From Microcoleus vaginatus WJT46-NPBG5 (GTDB taxonomy: Bacteria; Cyanobacteriota; Cyanobacteriia; Cyanobacteriales; Oscillatoriaceae), in assembly GCA_019359355.1 (NCBI GenBank), contig JAHHHM010000019.1, positions 78,915 through 142,914 on the forward strand: a DNA stretch of 64,000 nt, written 5' to 3'. Every line of letters starts with the position of its first letter. Position 1 is the stretch's first letter. Below, piece after piece: positions 9,913 to 19,138 of the stretch. The position numbers were made by a program, and so were the translations under genes. The notes under the pieces are model-generated. The model saw only the letters and a program-made list of their open reading frames with translations, searched no databases and was not told the DNA's origin.

Positions 9913-10302
9913 TTAGGCTTCCAAATGTTGTCCCCCAACTAGCGGATGCACTCTTATATGAGAGCCGAGTCGCAGTCGAGCAGAACCCCCTGTTAAGAGA
10001 TGTACAGTTGAGCTGGCTATGCTATTCAAATTTTCTCTACTAAATAATCTAGAGACTAATTGGTACATCTCAACGAGACTGAAAGCTACCTTTTGAAATA
10101 CCTTCTCGCTCAGGATTTCAGCCTTAAGGTGAGTTTCTGTTCCGTTACGACTCAAACCCAGCATATGCTGAAGCTGTGATCGCCTTAATCGTCCTACAAA
10201 CCTCAAAACCGACCAGGTGCAAGCTCGGTGTACCTTATGGTGTGTTGGATATTGCGATGTCTCAGGATCGATACAGCCAAAAAGTTCTTCTATAGTAAGC
10301 AT
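9913..10302 (-). CDS. Hypothetical protein, doubtful
   Basis: A 129-residue open frame in the otherwise empty stretch between the HTH gene and the right direct repeat, in the same direction as the kinase module. I recognise no family. It has no signal peptide or membrane segment, and composition is unremarkable apart from many Leu, Arg and Ser. It starts with ATG at 10302. It is inside the repeat-bracketed segment, so it may be a passenger gene, or it may be non-coding. Confidence 0.3.
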   Translation of the reverse strand: MLTIEELFGCIDPETSQYPTHHKVHRACTWSVLRFVGRLRRSQLQHMLGLSRNGTETHLKAEILSEKVFQKVAFSLVEMYQLVSRLFSRENLNSIASSTVHLLTGGSARLRLGSHIRVHPLVGGQHLEA

Positions 10303-10630
10303 GGGCTGAGCCTGTAAAGCTCTTGTGTGATGACTTTTAGCTTTCTCGCTTGTCCCTTCCTTATCCCGAACTCAGGTTTTTTACAAAGCCATCGGTTTTT
10401 CAGAAAAATTAACATAACCGATCTTTAGGAAGATACAGCCCCTCTCAGGAAATTGCTATTATTTTGTTTCCCTTGATGCAATCAGAAAAAAAATTTCTGG
10501 CTAATCTCTACAAATAAATCTTCCCACGCCGTTTTAAAGCACTAATCCGGAAAAATGATCCGGGGGAGTAGACAATCCTTTCAGAAATGTTACAATAGTT
10601 AACATAGTACAATTCAAGTTAAGAAACTAT
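10303..10630. other. Intergenic region with right direct repeat
   Basis: Holds the right copy of the 43-bp repeat (10336-10378) and then AT-rich sequence before the small membrane-protein gene. No other structure or coding frame stands out. It is where the promoter for the 10631 gene should lie. Confidence 0.4.
10336..10378. repeat. Right copy of 43-bp direct repeat
   Basis: Same-orientation partner of 6027-6069 with four mismatches by eye. Together they delimit about 4.3 kb containing the hybrid kinase, the HTH gene and the 129-residue open frame. Confidence 0.75.
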
Positions 10631-10762
10631 ATGACATTCGCAATTATCCTGGTCGCTGCATTTGCTCTGGCTGCGCTTGTAACCCAGTCACTGACTCAAT
10701 CCCAGGCTCAATCTCAATCAGAACTCGTTCCAATTCCTGTTAAGATCCGCGAACGGTCGTAA
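10631..10762 (+). CDS. Small single-span membrane protein (43 aa)
   Basis: A 43-residue open frame starting [20 protein letters not shown], with one hydrophobic span (about residues 3-18), then a Gln/Ser-rich stretch and a basic end (VKIRERS). It is too short for most gene finders. I recall similar short proteins from other cyanobacteria, but cannot give a function. The hydrophobic helix and basic tail, with no chance stop codons, support a real gene. It ends about 107 bases before the chosen sigma factor start, same strand, and may share its transcript. Confidence 0.6.
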   Translation: MTFAIILVAAFALAALVTQSLTQSQAQSQSELVPIPVKIRERS

Positions 10763-10868
10763 TGTCAGCTTGAGTTCAGCGCCCCTGACACAGCGGATGG
10801 GTTGCCGGATATCCTTTAGCTGTCGGAAAGCTTGCCAATACCCCCAATCGGCTGGCTACACTAGCATC

Positions 10869-11867
10869 ATGACTTCAACCCCCTCGTTATCTACACTCCG
10901 ACATACTGCCATGAAGACTGCTCAGACTTCCACGGATTTAGTCCGCACTTACCTGCGAGAAATTGGCCGGGTGCCCCTGCTGACTCACGAGCAGGAAATT
11001 TTGCTGGGGAAGCAGGTTCAGCGCTCCACGGCAATACAAGAAAAAAAAGAAGAACTGGCTGCTAATCTGGGCTATGAGCCGACAGAGGCTGAGTGGGCGC
11101 AGTACGCTGGAGTGTCTGAGGCAGAGTTGCAGCAGACGATCGCAGTCGGTGAAGTCGCAAAACGCAAGATGGTTGAGGCTAATTTGCGTTTGGTAGTGTC
11201 CGTTGCCAAGAAATATATTAAGCGCAATGTAGATTTACTGGACTTAATTCAGGAAGGCACAATCGGGATGCAGCGGGGTGTGGAAAAATTTGATCCGACT
11301 AAAGGATATCGCTTTTCTACCTACGCTTACTGGTGGATTCGTCAGGCTATTACCCGCGCGATTGCAGAAAAAGGCCGCACGATTCGCTTACCCATCCACA
11401 TTACCGAAAAACTCAACAAAATTAAAAAGGCGCAGCGCTATCTCGCCCAAAATCTGGGACGTGCTGCCACAGTTGGTGAACTTGCCCAGGAACTTGAATT
11501 GACGCCTAAGCAAATTCGAGAATACCTGGAACGGGCACGTCAGCCGCTATCGTTGGATTTGCGGGTTGGCGATAACCAAGATACGGAACTTGGCGACTTA
11601 TTGGAAGACACCGGCCCTTCTCCGGAAGATTTTGCGGTACAGTCTTCTTTGCGAGCAGATTTAGAGTCGATTATGGCCGATCTCACCCCCCAGCAGCGGC
11701 AAGTGTTGTCGATGCGCTTTGGGTTGGAAGATGGACAAGCAATGACGCTAGCTAAAATTGGCGACCGGCTCAATATTAGCCGAGAACGGGTGCGCCAGAT
11801 CGAACGTGAGGCGTTGACTAAGCTTCGCAAGCGCAAAGCCGATATGGGCGAATATGTAGCCAGCTAA
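10869..11867 (+). CDS. Group 2 RpoD-type sigma factor
   Basis: A primary-like but probably non-essential sigma factor directing RNA polymerase to stress or nutrient promoters. Region 1.2 is [17 protein letters not shown]. Region 2 carries [32 protein letters not shown] and [19 protein letters not shown], giving core binding and -10 recognition. Region 3 follows ([20 protein letters not shown]). Region 4.2 ([19 protein letters not shown]) reads the -35 element. The long acidic region 1.1 of group 1 sigmas is missing. I chose ATG 10869 (332 residues); ATG 10911 or an upstream TTG at 10770 are alternatives. I cannot assign it to a particular SigB-E class. Confidence 0.93.
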   Translation: MTSTPSLSTLRHTAMKTAQTSTDLVRTYLREIGRVPLLTHEQEILLGKQVQRSTAIQEKKEELAANLGYEPTEAEWAQYAGVSEAELQQTIAVGEVAKRKMVEANLRLVVSVAKKYIKRNVDLLDLIQEGTIGMQRGVEKFDPTKGYRFSTYAYWWIRQAITRAIAEKGRTIRLPIHITEKLNKIKKAQRYLAQNLGRAATVGELAQELELTPKQIREYLERARQPLSLDLRVGDNQDTELGDLLEDTGPSPEDFAVQSSLRADLESIMADLTPQQRQVLSMRFGLEDGQAMTLAKIGDRLNISRERVRQIEREALTKLRKRKADMGEYVAS

Positions 11868-11884
11868 ATCGATTTTAAATTGTA

Positions 11885-11924
11885 GATCCCCCCTCGCTCT
11901 GGCGCTAGGGGGGATCGCTCTTTT
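11885..11924 (+). terminator. Intrinsic terminator after sigma factor gene
   Basis: A perfect 10-bp stem (GATCCCCCCT 11885-11894 with AGGGGGGATC 11907-11916) and 12-base loop, followed by GCTCTTTT. It lies 18 bases after the sigma stop. The T-run is short but the stem is strong. Confidence 0.8.
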
Positions 11925-12115
11925 AAAGCCCACTCATCTAAAATTTGAAAATCGGTGAGGAACCCGTCTCTTTAGGTTCGGTTGCACCCACTGCCCAGCT
12001 TCACTCAGACTGTTACATTAGTATGTAGAAAAGTAAAGTTAACGTAATTGAAGTTCCTGACATCAACGACTTTACTGAGAGAAACGGGAGCTTCTGCTGC
12101 TAGGAGGTACTTAAG

Positions 12116-12463
12116 GTGAATAACCAATCCAATCATCGCACTCCCGAACATTACAGTGGCGAACCTGAAGTTGGCAATTTGCTGTGGCACTATGTTCAAT
12201 CGATGAATCCTGAAATAGTTGCCCACTTGTCTAAACCTAGCTCTACTGAAGTGTTTCAGGTAATGGAACGCAACATTGTCGGGTTGTTAGGGAACTTACC
12301 TTCAGAACACTTCGATGTTAACGTAACGACTAGCCGCGAACACCTCGGCAGACTTTTAGCTTCAGCGATGATGAGCGGCTACTTTCTCCGCAACGCTGAG
12401 CAAAGAATGACTTTTGAAAAGTCATTACAGTTGGCTGAAAGCAGTATTTCTGACGAAGAGTAA
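12116..12463 (+). CDS. DUF760 family protein
   Basis: A 115-residue soluble protein whose core (LLWHYVQSMNPEIVAHLSKP and VFQVMERNIVGLLGNLP, ending ASAMMSGYFLRNAEQRM) matches the DUF760 family shared by cyanobacteria and plastids; its biochemical role is not established. The start is GTG 12116, fixed by a perfect AGGAGG at 12102-12107, eight bases upstream. The C terminus is acidic. mutY starts 17 bases downstream on the same strand, so the two may be cotranscribed. Confidence 0.85.
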   Translation: MNNQSNHRTPEHYSGEPEVGNLLWHYVQSMNPEIVAHLSKPSSTEVFQVMERNIVGLLGNLPSEHFDVNVTTSREHLGRLLASAMMSGYFLRNAEQRMTFEKSLQLAESSISDEE

Positions 12464-12480
12464 GTAGGGTTCAGGTTAAG

Positions 12481-13638
12481 GTGCGCTTGCCAAAAGCCCC
12501 ATTAAAATTCTATTCCCCCAAAGGTTCGGTAGACACGCAAGATAGTCTGCCGAATTCTGTTATTTTAGAACTGCGAAAATCGCTACTTTCATGGTATAGT
12601 CACAACCATCGAAATTTACCCTGGCGGCGCAGCCCTGAACCTTACAAAATTTGGGTGTCGGAGATTATGCTCCAACAGACGCAGGTAAAGACGGTGATCC
12701 CTTACTATGAGCGTTGGCTGGCAAAGTTTCCCAGCATTGAACATTTGGCAGCCGCAGACTTGCAGGATGTTTTGAAGGCTTGGCAAGGTTTGGGCTATTA
12801 TGCCCGTGCGCGGAATCTCCACAAGGCATCGCAGGAGATTGTAGAGCGTCACGGGGGCGTGTTTCCCCACCGGCTGGAGGAAGTCTTAGCTTTACCTGGA
12901 ATTGGGCGTACGACTGCCGGCGGCATTCTCAGCTTGGCATTTAATCTGCCGGTGGCAATTCTGGATGGGAATGTGAAGCGCGTTTTGGCGAGATTAATGG
13001 CGCTGCCGGTGCCGCCGGCGAAGGCAAGCAAGCAATTATGGCAGATGTCGGAAACGCTTCTCGATCCCGAAAATCCGCGAGATTTCAACCAAGCATTGAT
13101 GGATTTAGGCGCAACGATCTGCACGCCGCACAATCCAGCTTGCCTACTTTGTCCTTGGCAGTCTCACTGTGAGGCTTATAATTTAGGGATGCAATCAGAG
13201 CTACCCATGCGAGAAGTTTCTGCTCCTATCCCCCATAAAATTATTGGTGTTGCCGTCATCTGGAATGACGAAAGAAAGATTTTGATTGATAAGCGCCGGC
13301 AAAGTGGACTGCTGGGCGGCTTATGGGAATTTCCCGGCGGTAAATTAGAGGAAGGGGAAACGCTGGAAGCCTGTATTCAGCGCGAGATTCAGGAAGAGTT
13401 GGCGATTGATATTGAAGTAGGCGAACATTTAATCACGATTGAACACGCGTACACTCATTTTCGGGTGACGCTAAATGTTTATCACTGCCGGCACCTTAGC
13501 GGGATTCCTCAGCCTTTGGAGTGTGATGAAATTCGCTGGGTAACGTTGGATGAGATTGATCAATATCCGTTTCCCACAGCGAATGTCAAGATTATTGAGG
13601 CATTGCGTCAGTATGTGGGGAAGGGGACTGATTCATAG
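12481..13638 (+). CDS. mutY: Adenine DNA glycosylase MutY
   Basis: Removes adenine mispaired with 8-oxoguanine, protecting against oxidative mutagenesis. The 385 residues contain the HhH-GPD glycosylase domain (LPWRRSPEPYKIWVSEIMLQ at about 43-62, with the catalytic Glu; LPGIGRTTAGGI; the catalytic Asp in LDGNVKRVLAR). A [4Fe-4S] loop follows with spacing C-x6-C-x2-C-x5-C in CTPHNPACLLCPWQSHC. The C-terminal NUDIX-like domain (GGLWEFPGGKLEEGE, REIQEEL) recognises 8-oxoG. Unusually for MutY, this NUDIX-like part retains a nearly complete Nudix box. The start is GTG 12481. Confidence 0.96.
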   Translation: MRLPKAPLKFYSPKGSVDTQDSLPNSVILELRKSLLSWYSHNHRNLPWRRSPEPYKIWVSEIMLQQTQVKTVIPYYERWLAKFPSIEHLAAADLQDVLKAWQGLGYYARARNLHKASQEIVERHGGVFPHRLEEVLALPGIGRTTAGGILSLAFNLPVAILDGNVKRVLARLMALPVPPAKASKQLWQMSETLLDPENPRDFNQALMDLGATICTPHNPACLLCPWQSHCEAYNLGMQSELPMREVSAPIPHKIIGVAVIWNDERKILIDKRRQSGLLGGLWEFPGGKLEEGETLEACIQREIQEELAIDIEVGEHLITIEHAYTHFRVTLNVYHCRHLSGIPQPLECDEIRWVTLDEIDQYPFPTANVKIIEALRQYVGKGTDS

Positions 13639-13886
13639 AATTTTGGAATTTAAGTTGATTGTTGATCATCGCTAAAATTGTTTAAATTATTAGCAACTTT
13701 CCCATATAAAAAACAGAGTTTTATATAACTGAGATATCAGGAGAAGATGCCATCGTCGGCAAACTTGAGCAAGCTGTTTATGTCTGCAACCTAGAATATC
13801 TTGTGTTAGGAAAACTTGTTTGGTTTCAGTAATTGAATGATTCAGGGCGAAGCTTGTGTTCGCCCTATCAGATGGAAAGATGCAGT

Positions 13887-14945
13887 TTAAACTGCTAGAA
13901 AATCACTAGAATTGAGTAAAGAAGCCGCAACACCGGGGAGTACAGCCAATAATTGACCCGTCGTGACATTGATAATCTGGGTTTCTAATTGGCTATCTTG
14001 AACGTATTCATCGAAGCCTTGAATCAACTGAAGATTGGCAAAAGATAAGCCTGCCGGCAACCCGATAAAATCTTCTACATCGGTGTAGTAAATAATATCA
14101 GGAGCATCGCCTCGCAAAACATAGACATCAGCACCGGCACCCCCAATTAAAGTATCTGCACCTAAGTCTCCATAGAGGTAGTCATTACCGGCTTCTCCAA
14201 AAAGCGAGTCATTGTCTTGTCCTCCATGTACGGTGTCGTTACCATCTCCGCCATAGACTTGATCGTTCCCTTTGTTGCCGTTTACCATCAGATCATCACC
14301 GGCACCTGCCATCACAATATCTTCATTTTGACCACCCAGAATTATGTCGTTACCGGCATCGCCATTCACAATATCGTTGCCAATATTGCCGTTTGCATAG
14401 TCATCGCCGGCAGCACCACTCACCGTATCATTGCCGCCTAATCCTAAGATAATGTCATTGCCGGTGCCGCCTGTGAGTACCTCGCTGCCATCAGTTCCGA
14501 TGCTTTGAATGGGTGTGACTGGTGTTGGAGAAACCCCCGTACCTTTTCCAAAAACTTGTGTCCAGTAGTAGTTCCAATTTGTGCTGCCGGTATCGTTGGC
14601 GAGATAGTAGAAACCCACCCCGATTTCGTTAATATTAGGGTTAAGAATGTTTTCCCGATGCCCGGAACTATTCATCCAACCTTGTATCGCTGCTTCCGGT
14701 GTGGAATAGCCGGCCCCAATATTTTCCCAGCCTGAGAAACCTTGATACCCTGCGGCTTGATTGCGAGTCGATGCTGTAGAACCATCTAATCCTGCATGAT
14801 TGAAATAGTCTTGCAGCGCCATCTCCTGGCTGTGACCTTGAGCGGAAGTTGTCAACTGGCTGTTTAATTGTAGTGCCGGCAAACCTGCTTTACTGCGCTC
14901 AATGTTGGTGAGTTCTACAATTCGATCAATAAACGCTTGACTCAT
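13887..14945 (-). CDS. Secreted CAP/SCP-domain protein with RTX calcium-binding repeats
   Basis: Residues 1-125 form a CAP (SCP/PR-1-like) domain: LTNIERSKAGLPALQLNSQL, HSQEMALQDYFNHAG, GENIGAGY-type (WENIGAGY), SSGHRENILNP. Residues about 150-270 are a run of glycine/aspartate nonapeptides (GGTGNDIILG, GGDGNDTVHG, GGAGADVYVL) typical of RTX calcium-binding rolls. There is no N-terminal signal peptide. That combination suggests export by a type I (ABC/HlyD/TolC) system using a C-terminal signal; no such system is in the window. Role unknown, possibly an extracellular matrix or calcium-dependent surface protein. Confidence 0.9.
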   Translation of the reverse strand: MSQAFIDRIVELTNIERSKAGLPALQLNSQLTTSAQGHSQEMALQDYFNHAGLDGSTASTRNQAAGYQGFSGWENIGAGYSTPEAAIQGWMNSSGHRENILNPNINEIGVGFYYLANDTGSTNWNYYWTQVFGKGTGVSPTPVTPIQSIGTDGSEVLTGGTGNDIILGLGGNDTVSGAAGDDYANGNIGNDIVNGDAGNDIILGGQNEDIVMAGAGDDLMVNGNKGNDQVYGGDGNDTVHGGQDNDSLFGEAGNDYLYGDLGADTLIGGAGADVYVLRGDAPDIIYYTDVEDFIGLPAGLSFANLQLIQGFDEYVQDSQLETQIINVTTGQLLAVLPGVAASLLNSSDFLAV

Positions 14946-15310
14946 AAGAAATGACCTTTTCTGCCTACAAACGGTTAGTTTTTGAAAGGCAGACGCACAC
15001 TGTCATCAATTATTCAGAAATCATTACCGCTCTCGAAGCGCTGGCAATTTTAAAGGTTTCTGAACATCCTTTGCCTGCCAATTATAGCCCAATATATAAA
15101 AGTTGCAAATTTGACTATTTTTAGAAAATTGCAGAGTTTTGCCGATAAGCCCGGTTTTTAAGCAGTTAGAGGGGTTGCCGGCAAATGGAGAAACCACTTG
15201 CAGATGCTCCGATATCACCAAAATCACAAACATTGGCCGGCTTGCCACCAGTAGAGCGGATGCGGGATACCTTACTATTTTATCGCGGCGATTTTTAATT
15301 GCTTAAATAC
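14946..15310. other. Intergenic region, CAP-RTX to moaB
   Basis: Upstream of the CAP-RTX start and downstream of moaB, both on the minus strand. A 74-codon minus frame (15024-15248) lies here but resembles no family. I see no clear terminator. The promoter of the CAP-RTX gene should be here. Confidence 0.4.
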
Positions 15311-15820
15311 TTAAGAAGTTTGACGCAATTGTTTGACTAAATGAATAATTTCAGGTACAATTATTTTCTCAAGAGCGAGCTTCACCGCACCCGACGAACC
15401 GGGAATCGAAAAGACTAATTTAGATTGAAAAACCCCAGCAATCGCACGCGAAGCAATGGCACGCGATCCTATTTCTTGATAGCTTAACCAGCGAAATATC
15501 TCGCCAAACCCAGGCAAAGTTTTTTCTAATAAGCCGGCAATCGCATCATACGTTGTATCTCGCTTAGCGATGCCGGTGCCACCATTAAAAATTACAACAT
15601 CTAAATCAGCACGAGCGCTTAACGCTTGCAGCCGTGCTTGAATTTGTTCAGGCTCATCTTTAACGATGGTGTACGCTCCCACTGTATGGCCGGCATCAAT
15701 CAGCAACTGCTGAATCAACTGGCCACTTTTGTCAGTTTCCAGGGAGCGTGTATCACTAACCGTAATGACAGCACAATTCACTGTCATTTTATCGGAGTCG
15801 GGGTGAGGAATTTCCACCAT
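15311..15820 (-). CDS. moaB: Molybdenum cofactor biosynthesis protein, MoaB/Mog family
   Basis: Belongs to the MoaB/MogA fold, which adenylylates molybdopterin before molybdenum insertion, or has a related uncertain role in MoaB-type members. Key motifs are AVITVSDTRSLETDKSG, the phosphate-binding FNGGTGIAKRDTTYDAI and FSIPGSSGAVKLAL. Length (169 residues) is normal. I chose ATG 15820; an in-frame GTG at 15835 would add five residues. No other molybdenum cofactor gene is adjacent. Confidence 0.9.
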   Translation of the reverse strand: MVEIPHPDSDKMTVNCAVITVSDTRSLETDKSGQLIQQLLIDAGHTVGAYTIVKDEPEQIQARLQALSARADLDVVIFNGGTGIAKRDTTYDAIAGLLEKTLPGFGEIFRWLSYQEIGSRAIASRAIAGVFQSKLVFSIPGSSGAVKLALEKIIVPEIIHLVKQLRQTS

Positions 15821-15942
15821 CGCATTCACCAGCACTAAGCCAGAATATAACGTTCTGAAGTCACGATTGAGAATTTTTTCGTCATTCTTGATTTTTTATT
15901 TTCTGGGAACTGGGGCAAATAGCCCTTAAGTTCGCCTGTCAA

Positions 15943-16278
15943 TCAAGATTTTGTGAAACCTAAATCATTTTCTTCAGCATAGCGTTCCATGAACCGCATA
16001 AACCGTTCCCAATCAGCCGGCGATCTCATCACATAAATCGCTTCTAAGGCTTCAGGTTTGCCGTTGACAAATGTAGCTTTAACTTCCCGTGTGTAAAGTT
16101 CGCCTTCTTCATCAATCAAGTACATCCCCGTAATCTCATCGGTGCTATCTTGACTAAGCGCCTTCGGATTTTGAAAATAAAACGTAGCAGCTCCATTGCT
16201 GCCATCACGAGAACGAGTCAGCCGCACATCAGGCACCGCGTCTTCTGTGATTCCCTTTGAAAATTGTATGTGAGCCAT
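15943..16278 (-). CDS. psb28: Photosystem II assembly protein Psb28
   Basis: A 111-residue soluble protein that binds photosystem II assembly intermediates near cytochrome b559 and CP47 on the cytoplasmic side and protects them during biogenesis and repair. The sequence has the family hallmarks [33 protein letters not shown] and [15 protein letters not shown]. The usual family length (about 110) and start sequence (MAxIQFSKG) select ATG 16278; an upstream in-frame ATG at 16365 would add 29 atypical residues. It confirms an oxygenic phototroph. Confidence 0.95.
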   Translation of the reverse strand: MAHIQFSKGITEDAVPDVRLTRSRDGSNGAATFYFQNPKALSQDSTDEITGMYLIDEEGELYTREVKATFVNGKPEALEAIYVMRSPADWERFMRFMERYAEENDLGFTKS

Positions 16279-16419
16279 AATTGGGCAATCAAACTTTATA
16301 GAAGGGCAATGTAAGTATCTTTCCATCATAAAACTCAAGGGCGCACACAGCAGTACGCCCTTCATTTCTTGATCCCCGGTTTAGTGGGATCGACAGGAGC
16401 GAGCAGTCCCACCGCCCAA

Positions 16420-17913
16420 TTAAGCAGTAACGATATAGCTAGAGTTGATTGCACTCGCGTTGCCGGTGGCAACCAACGCCTGATAAGCAAGTGCTGCAAC
16501 CTCTGCGCGGGTAATATCCCGCATCGGGTTGAGTTGTTTGACTTGCGGATAATTAACGACAATGCGTTTTTCAGTGGCAGATGCCACTTTATCTGTGGCA
16601 TAGCTGGGAATCTGAGCACGATCACTGTAAACTAACAGCGAATTTGGATTGCCCCCGCCCAGTTGCAAACCACTCATCAAAGACACAATTGCCTGCACGC
16701 GAGTCAAATTATCATTGGGGCGAAACGTACCATCTGGAAACCCAGAGATAAAGCCCATCTCACTTGCCTTTTTAATCGCAGAGTAGCCCCAAAAATCAAT
16801 CCCGATATCCGAGAATGTGATCGCCGGTTTCTGCGCCGGCAGGTTGAAAGTCTTAGCAACCAAGGCGGCATATTGGGCGCGAGTTATATTTGCTTCTGGC
16901 TTGTAGGTGCCATCGGGGAAACCGCTGATAAACCCTTTGCTGACCATTGCCTGGATGAACGCTTGCGCCCAGTGACCGGCAATATCTTTTAAGCTGACAG
17001 ATCCTGGTGCCGGCGTTGGGGTTGGAGTCGGGGTGGGACTGGGCACGGTACTAGACACAAAATCCACCAATCCCTTGACTCGCGTCGGATTTAGCTGATT
17101 TCCCACAGAAATGAGCTGGGTTGATGTGGCATTTTGCAGATCGTACAGGCCATTACCGCGCAGGATATTGCCACCGGGATCTTGACTGTTGCCCAAGTCA
17201 GGGAAGGATTTAACCGAGACATTGATACCATCTTGCTGATTTTTCTCGATTAAATTTTTGCGGAGTACCGGCCTTGCTTCACCATTGAGTACCAAACCGA
17301 TCCGATTGTCGAATATTTGATTATCTGCCACCAAGGGGGCGGCATTTTCACCGATGGCTAGCCCGAAACCTGTTTTTTTAAAGACGTTGCGTCGTACTTC
17401 CCCCTTGGCAGTCCGCACAAAGGAAATGCCATTGCCGATATTCTGGACAAAAATATTATCAATGACGAGGGGCTGGGCCGTGCCGGTGGCGTAGACTCCT
17501 TCACGGGCGCAATTGGTAAAGGTATTGTTAGCAATTGTGGGATTTGTTGATTCCACCCAGACGCCGGTGCCGCGAGAGGCGGAATTTGTAACGGTTACTC
17601 CCCGCAGTTGGGCTTGATTTTCTAGCCGAAGTGTGATGTTTTGATCTGAAAATGTCGGGCTTTTATAAACTCCACTGCCCTCAATTAAAATATCGCTGCC
17701 TTTTTTGGCTTCGTTGCCGACAACTGTAACCCCGGATGGGATAAGAAGGGGAAACACTTCACCACCGGCAACCCTGTAAGTCCCGGCAGCTAACTGAATG
17801 GTGGTGCCGGTTGGTGCTTGCTTAAGGGCTTTAGAAAGCGTTTTGAAAGGGGCAGACTGTGTGCCGGCAGCAGAATCGTTCCCGCCGGCTGGGTTGACGT
17901 AAAGCGTGGACAT
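16420..17913 (-). CDS. DUF1565 parallel beta-helix protein with SLH domains
   Basis: A 497-residue protein. Residues 1-280 form a DUF1565/pectate-lyase-like beta helix (starts MSTLYVNPAGGNDSAAGTQ; repeated turns such as TIANNTFTNCAREGVYATG). A Pro/Thr linker (PSPTPTPTPTPAPG, about 290-305) leads to three S-layer homology domains (IAGHWAQAFIQAMVSKGFI, FWGYSAIKKASEMGFISGF, and a third starting near residue 420). SLH units usually anchor proteins to the periplasmic cell wall or, in cyanobacteria, to outer membrane complexes. No signal peptide is visible. Enzymatic activity of the helix cannot be claimed. Confidence 0.88.
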   Translation of the reverse strand: MSTLYVNPAGGNDSAAGTQSAPFKTLSKALKQAPTGTTIQLAAGTYRVAGGEVFPLLIPSGVTVVGNEAKKGSDILIEGSGVYKSPTFSDQNITLRLENQAQLRGVTVTNSASRGTGVWVESTNPTIANNTFTNCAREGVYATGTAQPLVIDNIFVQNIGNGISFVRTAKGEVRRNVFKKTGFGLAIGENAAPLVADNQIFDNRIGLVLNGEARPVLRKNLIEKNQQDGINVSVKSFPDLGNSQDPGGNILRGNGLYDLQNATSTQLISVGNQLNPTRVKGLVDFVSSTVPSPTPTPTPTPAPGSVSLKDIAGHWAQAFIQAMVSKGFISGFPDGTYKPEANITRAQYAALVAKTFNLPAQKPAITFSDIGIDFWGYSAIKKASEMGFISGFPDGTFRPNDNLTRVQAIVSLMSGLQLGGGNPNSLLVYSDRAQIPSYATDKVASATEKRIVVNYPQVKQLNPMRDITRAEVAALAYQALVATGNASAINSSYIVTA

Positions 17914-18132
17914 AATTGTTCTGGCTACAGAATGGGTACAGGAAAATCACCCGGTTGAGGCGACAAATTAAGGATGTATTATTCGGGGCACCCTGCTCTC
18001 ATCTGTAGAAATTAAATTTACTTATCGCGAAGAGATGTTGAGGGTTTCATCATTGAGAGGCCGGTGTCCCTTCAAGTCTGTAGTGATTTCAATCGATTGC
18101 TCAGGCAATCCGGAAGGGTAAAGCGACGAACC

Positions 18133-18167
18133 TCTGTAGGGGCACGCTGCGCTAACGCGCCTACAGA
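18133..18167. repeat. Inverted repeat after the 18180 gene
   Basis: TCTGTAGG (18133-18140) and CCTACAGA (18160-18167) form a perfect 8-bp stem around a GC-rich loop. It lies just downstream of the minus-strand gene ending at 18180. There is no T-run, so it looks more like a dispersed intergenic palindrome than an intrinsic terminator. Confidence 0.5.
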
Positions 18168-18179
18168 TTTGGCTGCCGG

Positions 18180-18878
18180 TTATTTTTGATGCTTGAGCAG
18201 ATCAGCATCTCCTGCTTGAGGAAGAGGTTTGCGCTTCGGTGTTTGTGGACGATCGGGTGCTGGATTCAGAGCCGGTGCCGGTTCGGCAATATTTTCATAA
18301 TTGGGATTGAAGATCGTCACGAGAACTTGAATCAACGCATCCCGCTGGGTGCGATTCAACCGGCTAATGGCAGCCAGATCCTTCTCCATCGGGTTCTCTT
18401 GCAAAACATCCCGTCCCGGATACAACGTCTCTTCGATCAACTCATTTGCACCTAAATAGTCTGCCAGCGTGAGTTTCCAATCCAACCGATAGTTAGGAGG
18501 ACGCCCTTTTACATATATGTGATACCGGATCAAGCGACTGACGAGCGTGTTATCCGGATCGACTTGTCCTGTCTCCTTGTTGACATAACTGTTTTCTAGG
18601 GGAAAATCTGGCAGGCGCTGGTATACTTGCGCCCCAGCCTCAACTGATTTGGCTTGCTGAGCAAAAACCGGCTGGGGGCGCAGCATCCCAAAGCTTCCCA
18701 GTTCTTTCACTGCCGGTGCCATAAACGTCACAGCGACTGCAAGCACCGCTATAAGAGCCAAACGCCACCTTCGCTGCTGAGTGCTGAAAGCCGGCAGCCA
18801 TTTGGTTTTAATCCATTGCTTCGGGATGCTTTTCCTCACTCGATCCCCACTTTCCGGTTGTAGCGCGTGCTTTCTCAA
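18180..18878 (-). CDS. Membrane-anchored protein of unknown function, coupled to rpoZ
   Basis: A 232-residue protein with a basic N terminus, one hydrophobic span ([18 protein letters not shown], about 41-58) and a possible cleavage site VFA-QQ near residue 74, so the rest is probably periplasmic or lumenal. The C-terminal third is Pro-rich. It likely begins with TTG 18878, whose TTGA overlaps the rpoZ TGA stop, implying translational coupling; a GTG a little downstream is an alternative. I do not recognise a domain; I believe it is conserved in cyanobacteria but cannot name a function. Confidence 0.7.
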   Translation of the reverse strand: MRKHALQPESGDRVRKSIPKQWIKTKWLPAFSTQQRRWRLALIAVLAVAVTFMAPAVKELGSFGMLRPQPVFAQQAKSVEAGAQVYQRLPDFPLENSYVNKETGQVDPDNTLVSRLIRYHIYVKGRPPNYRLDWKLTLADYLGANELIEETLYPGRDVLQENPMEKDLAAISRLNRTQRDALIQVLVTIFNPNYENIAEPAPALNPAPDRPQTPKRKPLPQAGDADLLKHQK

Positions 18879-19138
18879 TCGCTTCTGTGTCTAGTCGCCG
18901 ATAATTTTGTCGAGTCGCTAATAATTTCGTCGTGAGTCAGCTCATCCGACATCTCTATAATCGCTCGAAGCACCGGCTTCATCATCGGGTCATCTGGATT
19001 ATCAAAGTCTTCAAAGCGCCGGCGTTTGGCGCGGTTAGCAACCTGCACTGTAATCCGGTAGCGATTGGATGCTGCACCAATCAGCTCTTCAGCCCGCCGC
19101 ATCAGTTGAGTGGTATCAAAGGGAGAACGCTTAAGCAT
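18875..19138 (-). CDS. rpoZ: RNA polymerase omega subunit
   Basis: The small omega subunit that helps assemble and stabilise RNA polymerase by binding beta-prime (RpoC1/RpoC2 in cyanobacteria). The sequence [21 protein letters not shown] and [13 protein letters not shown] is the conserved omega core; the acidic C terminus follows. ATG 19138 (MLKRSPFDT) gives 87 residues, near the usual size; an upstream in-frame start at 19165 is less likely. The stop overlaps the next gene. Confidence 0.9.
   Translation of the reverse strand: MLKRSPFDTTQLMRRAEELIGAASNRYRITVQVANRAKRRRFEDFDNPDDPMMKPVLRAIIEMSDELTHDEIISDSTKLSATRHRSD

Noticed and set aside
10770..10868. N-terminal extension of the sigma factor from TTG 10770
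   Set aside because: The extra residues (Cys- and Arg-rich) do not resemble sigma region 1 and begin eight bases after the previous stop without a Shine-Dalgarno.
15024..15248. 74-codon minus-strand frame between CAP-RTX and moaB
   Set aside because: No family resemblance, no Shine-Dalgarno, and composition like the surrounding spacer.
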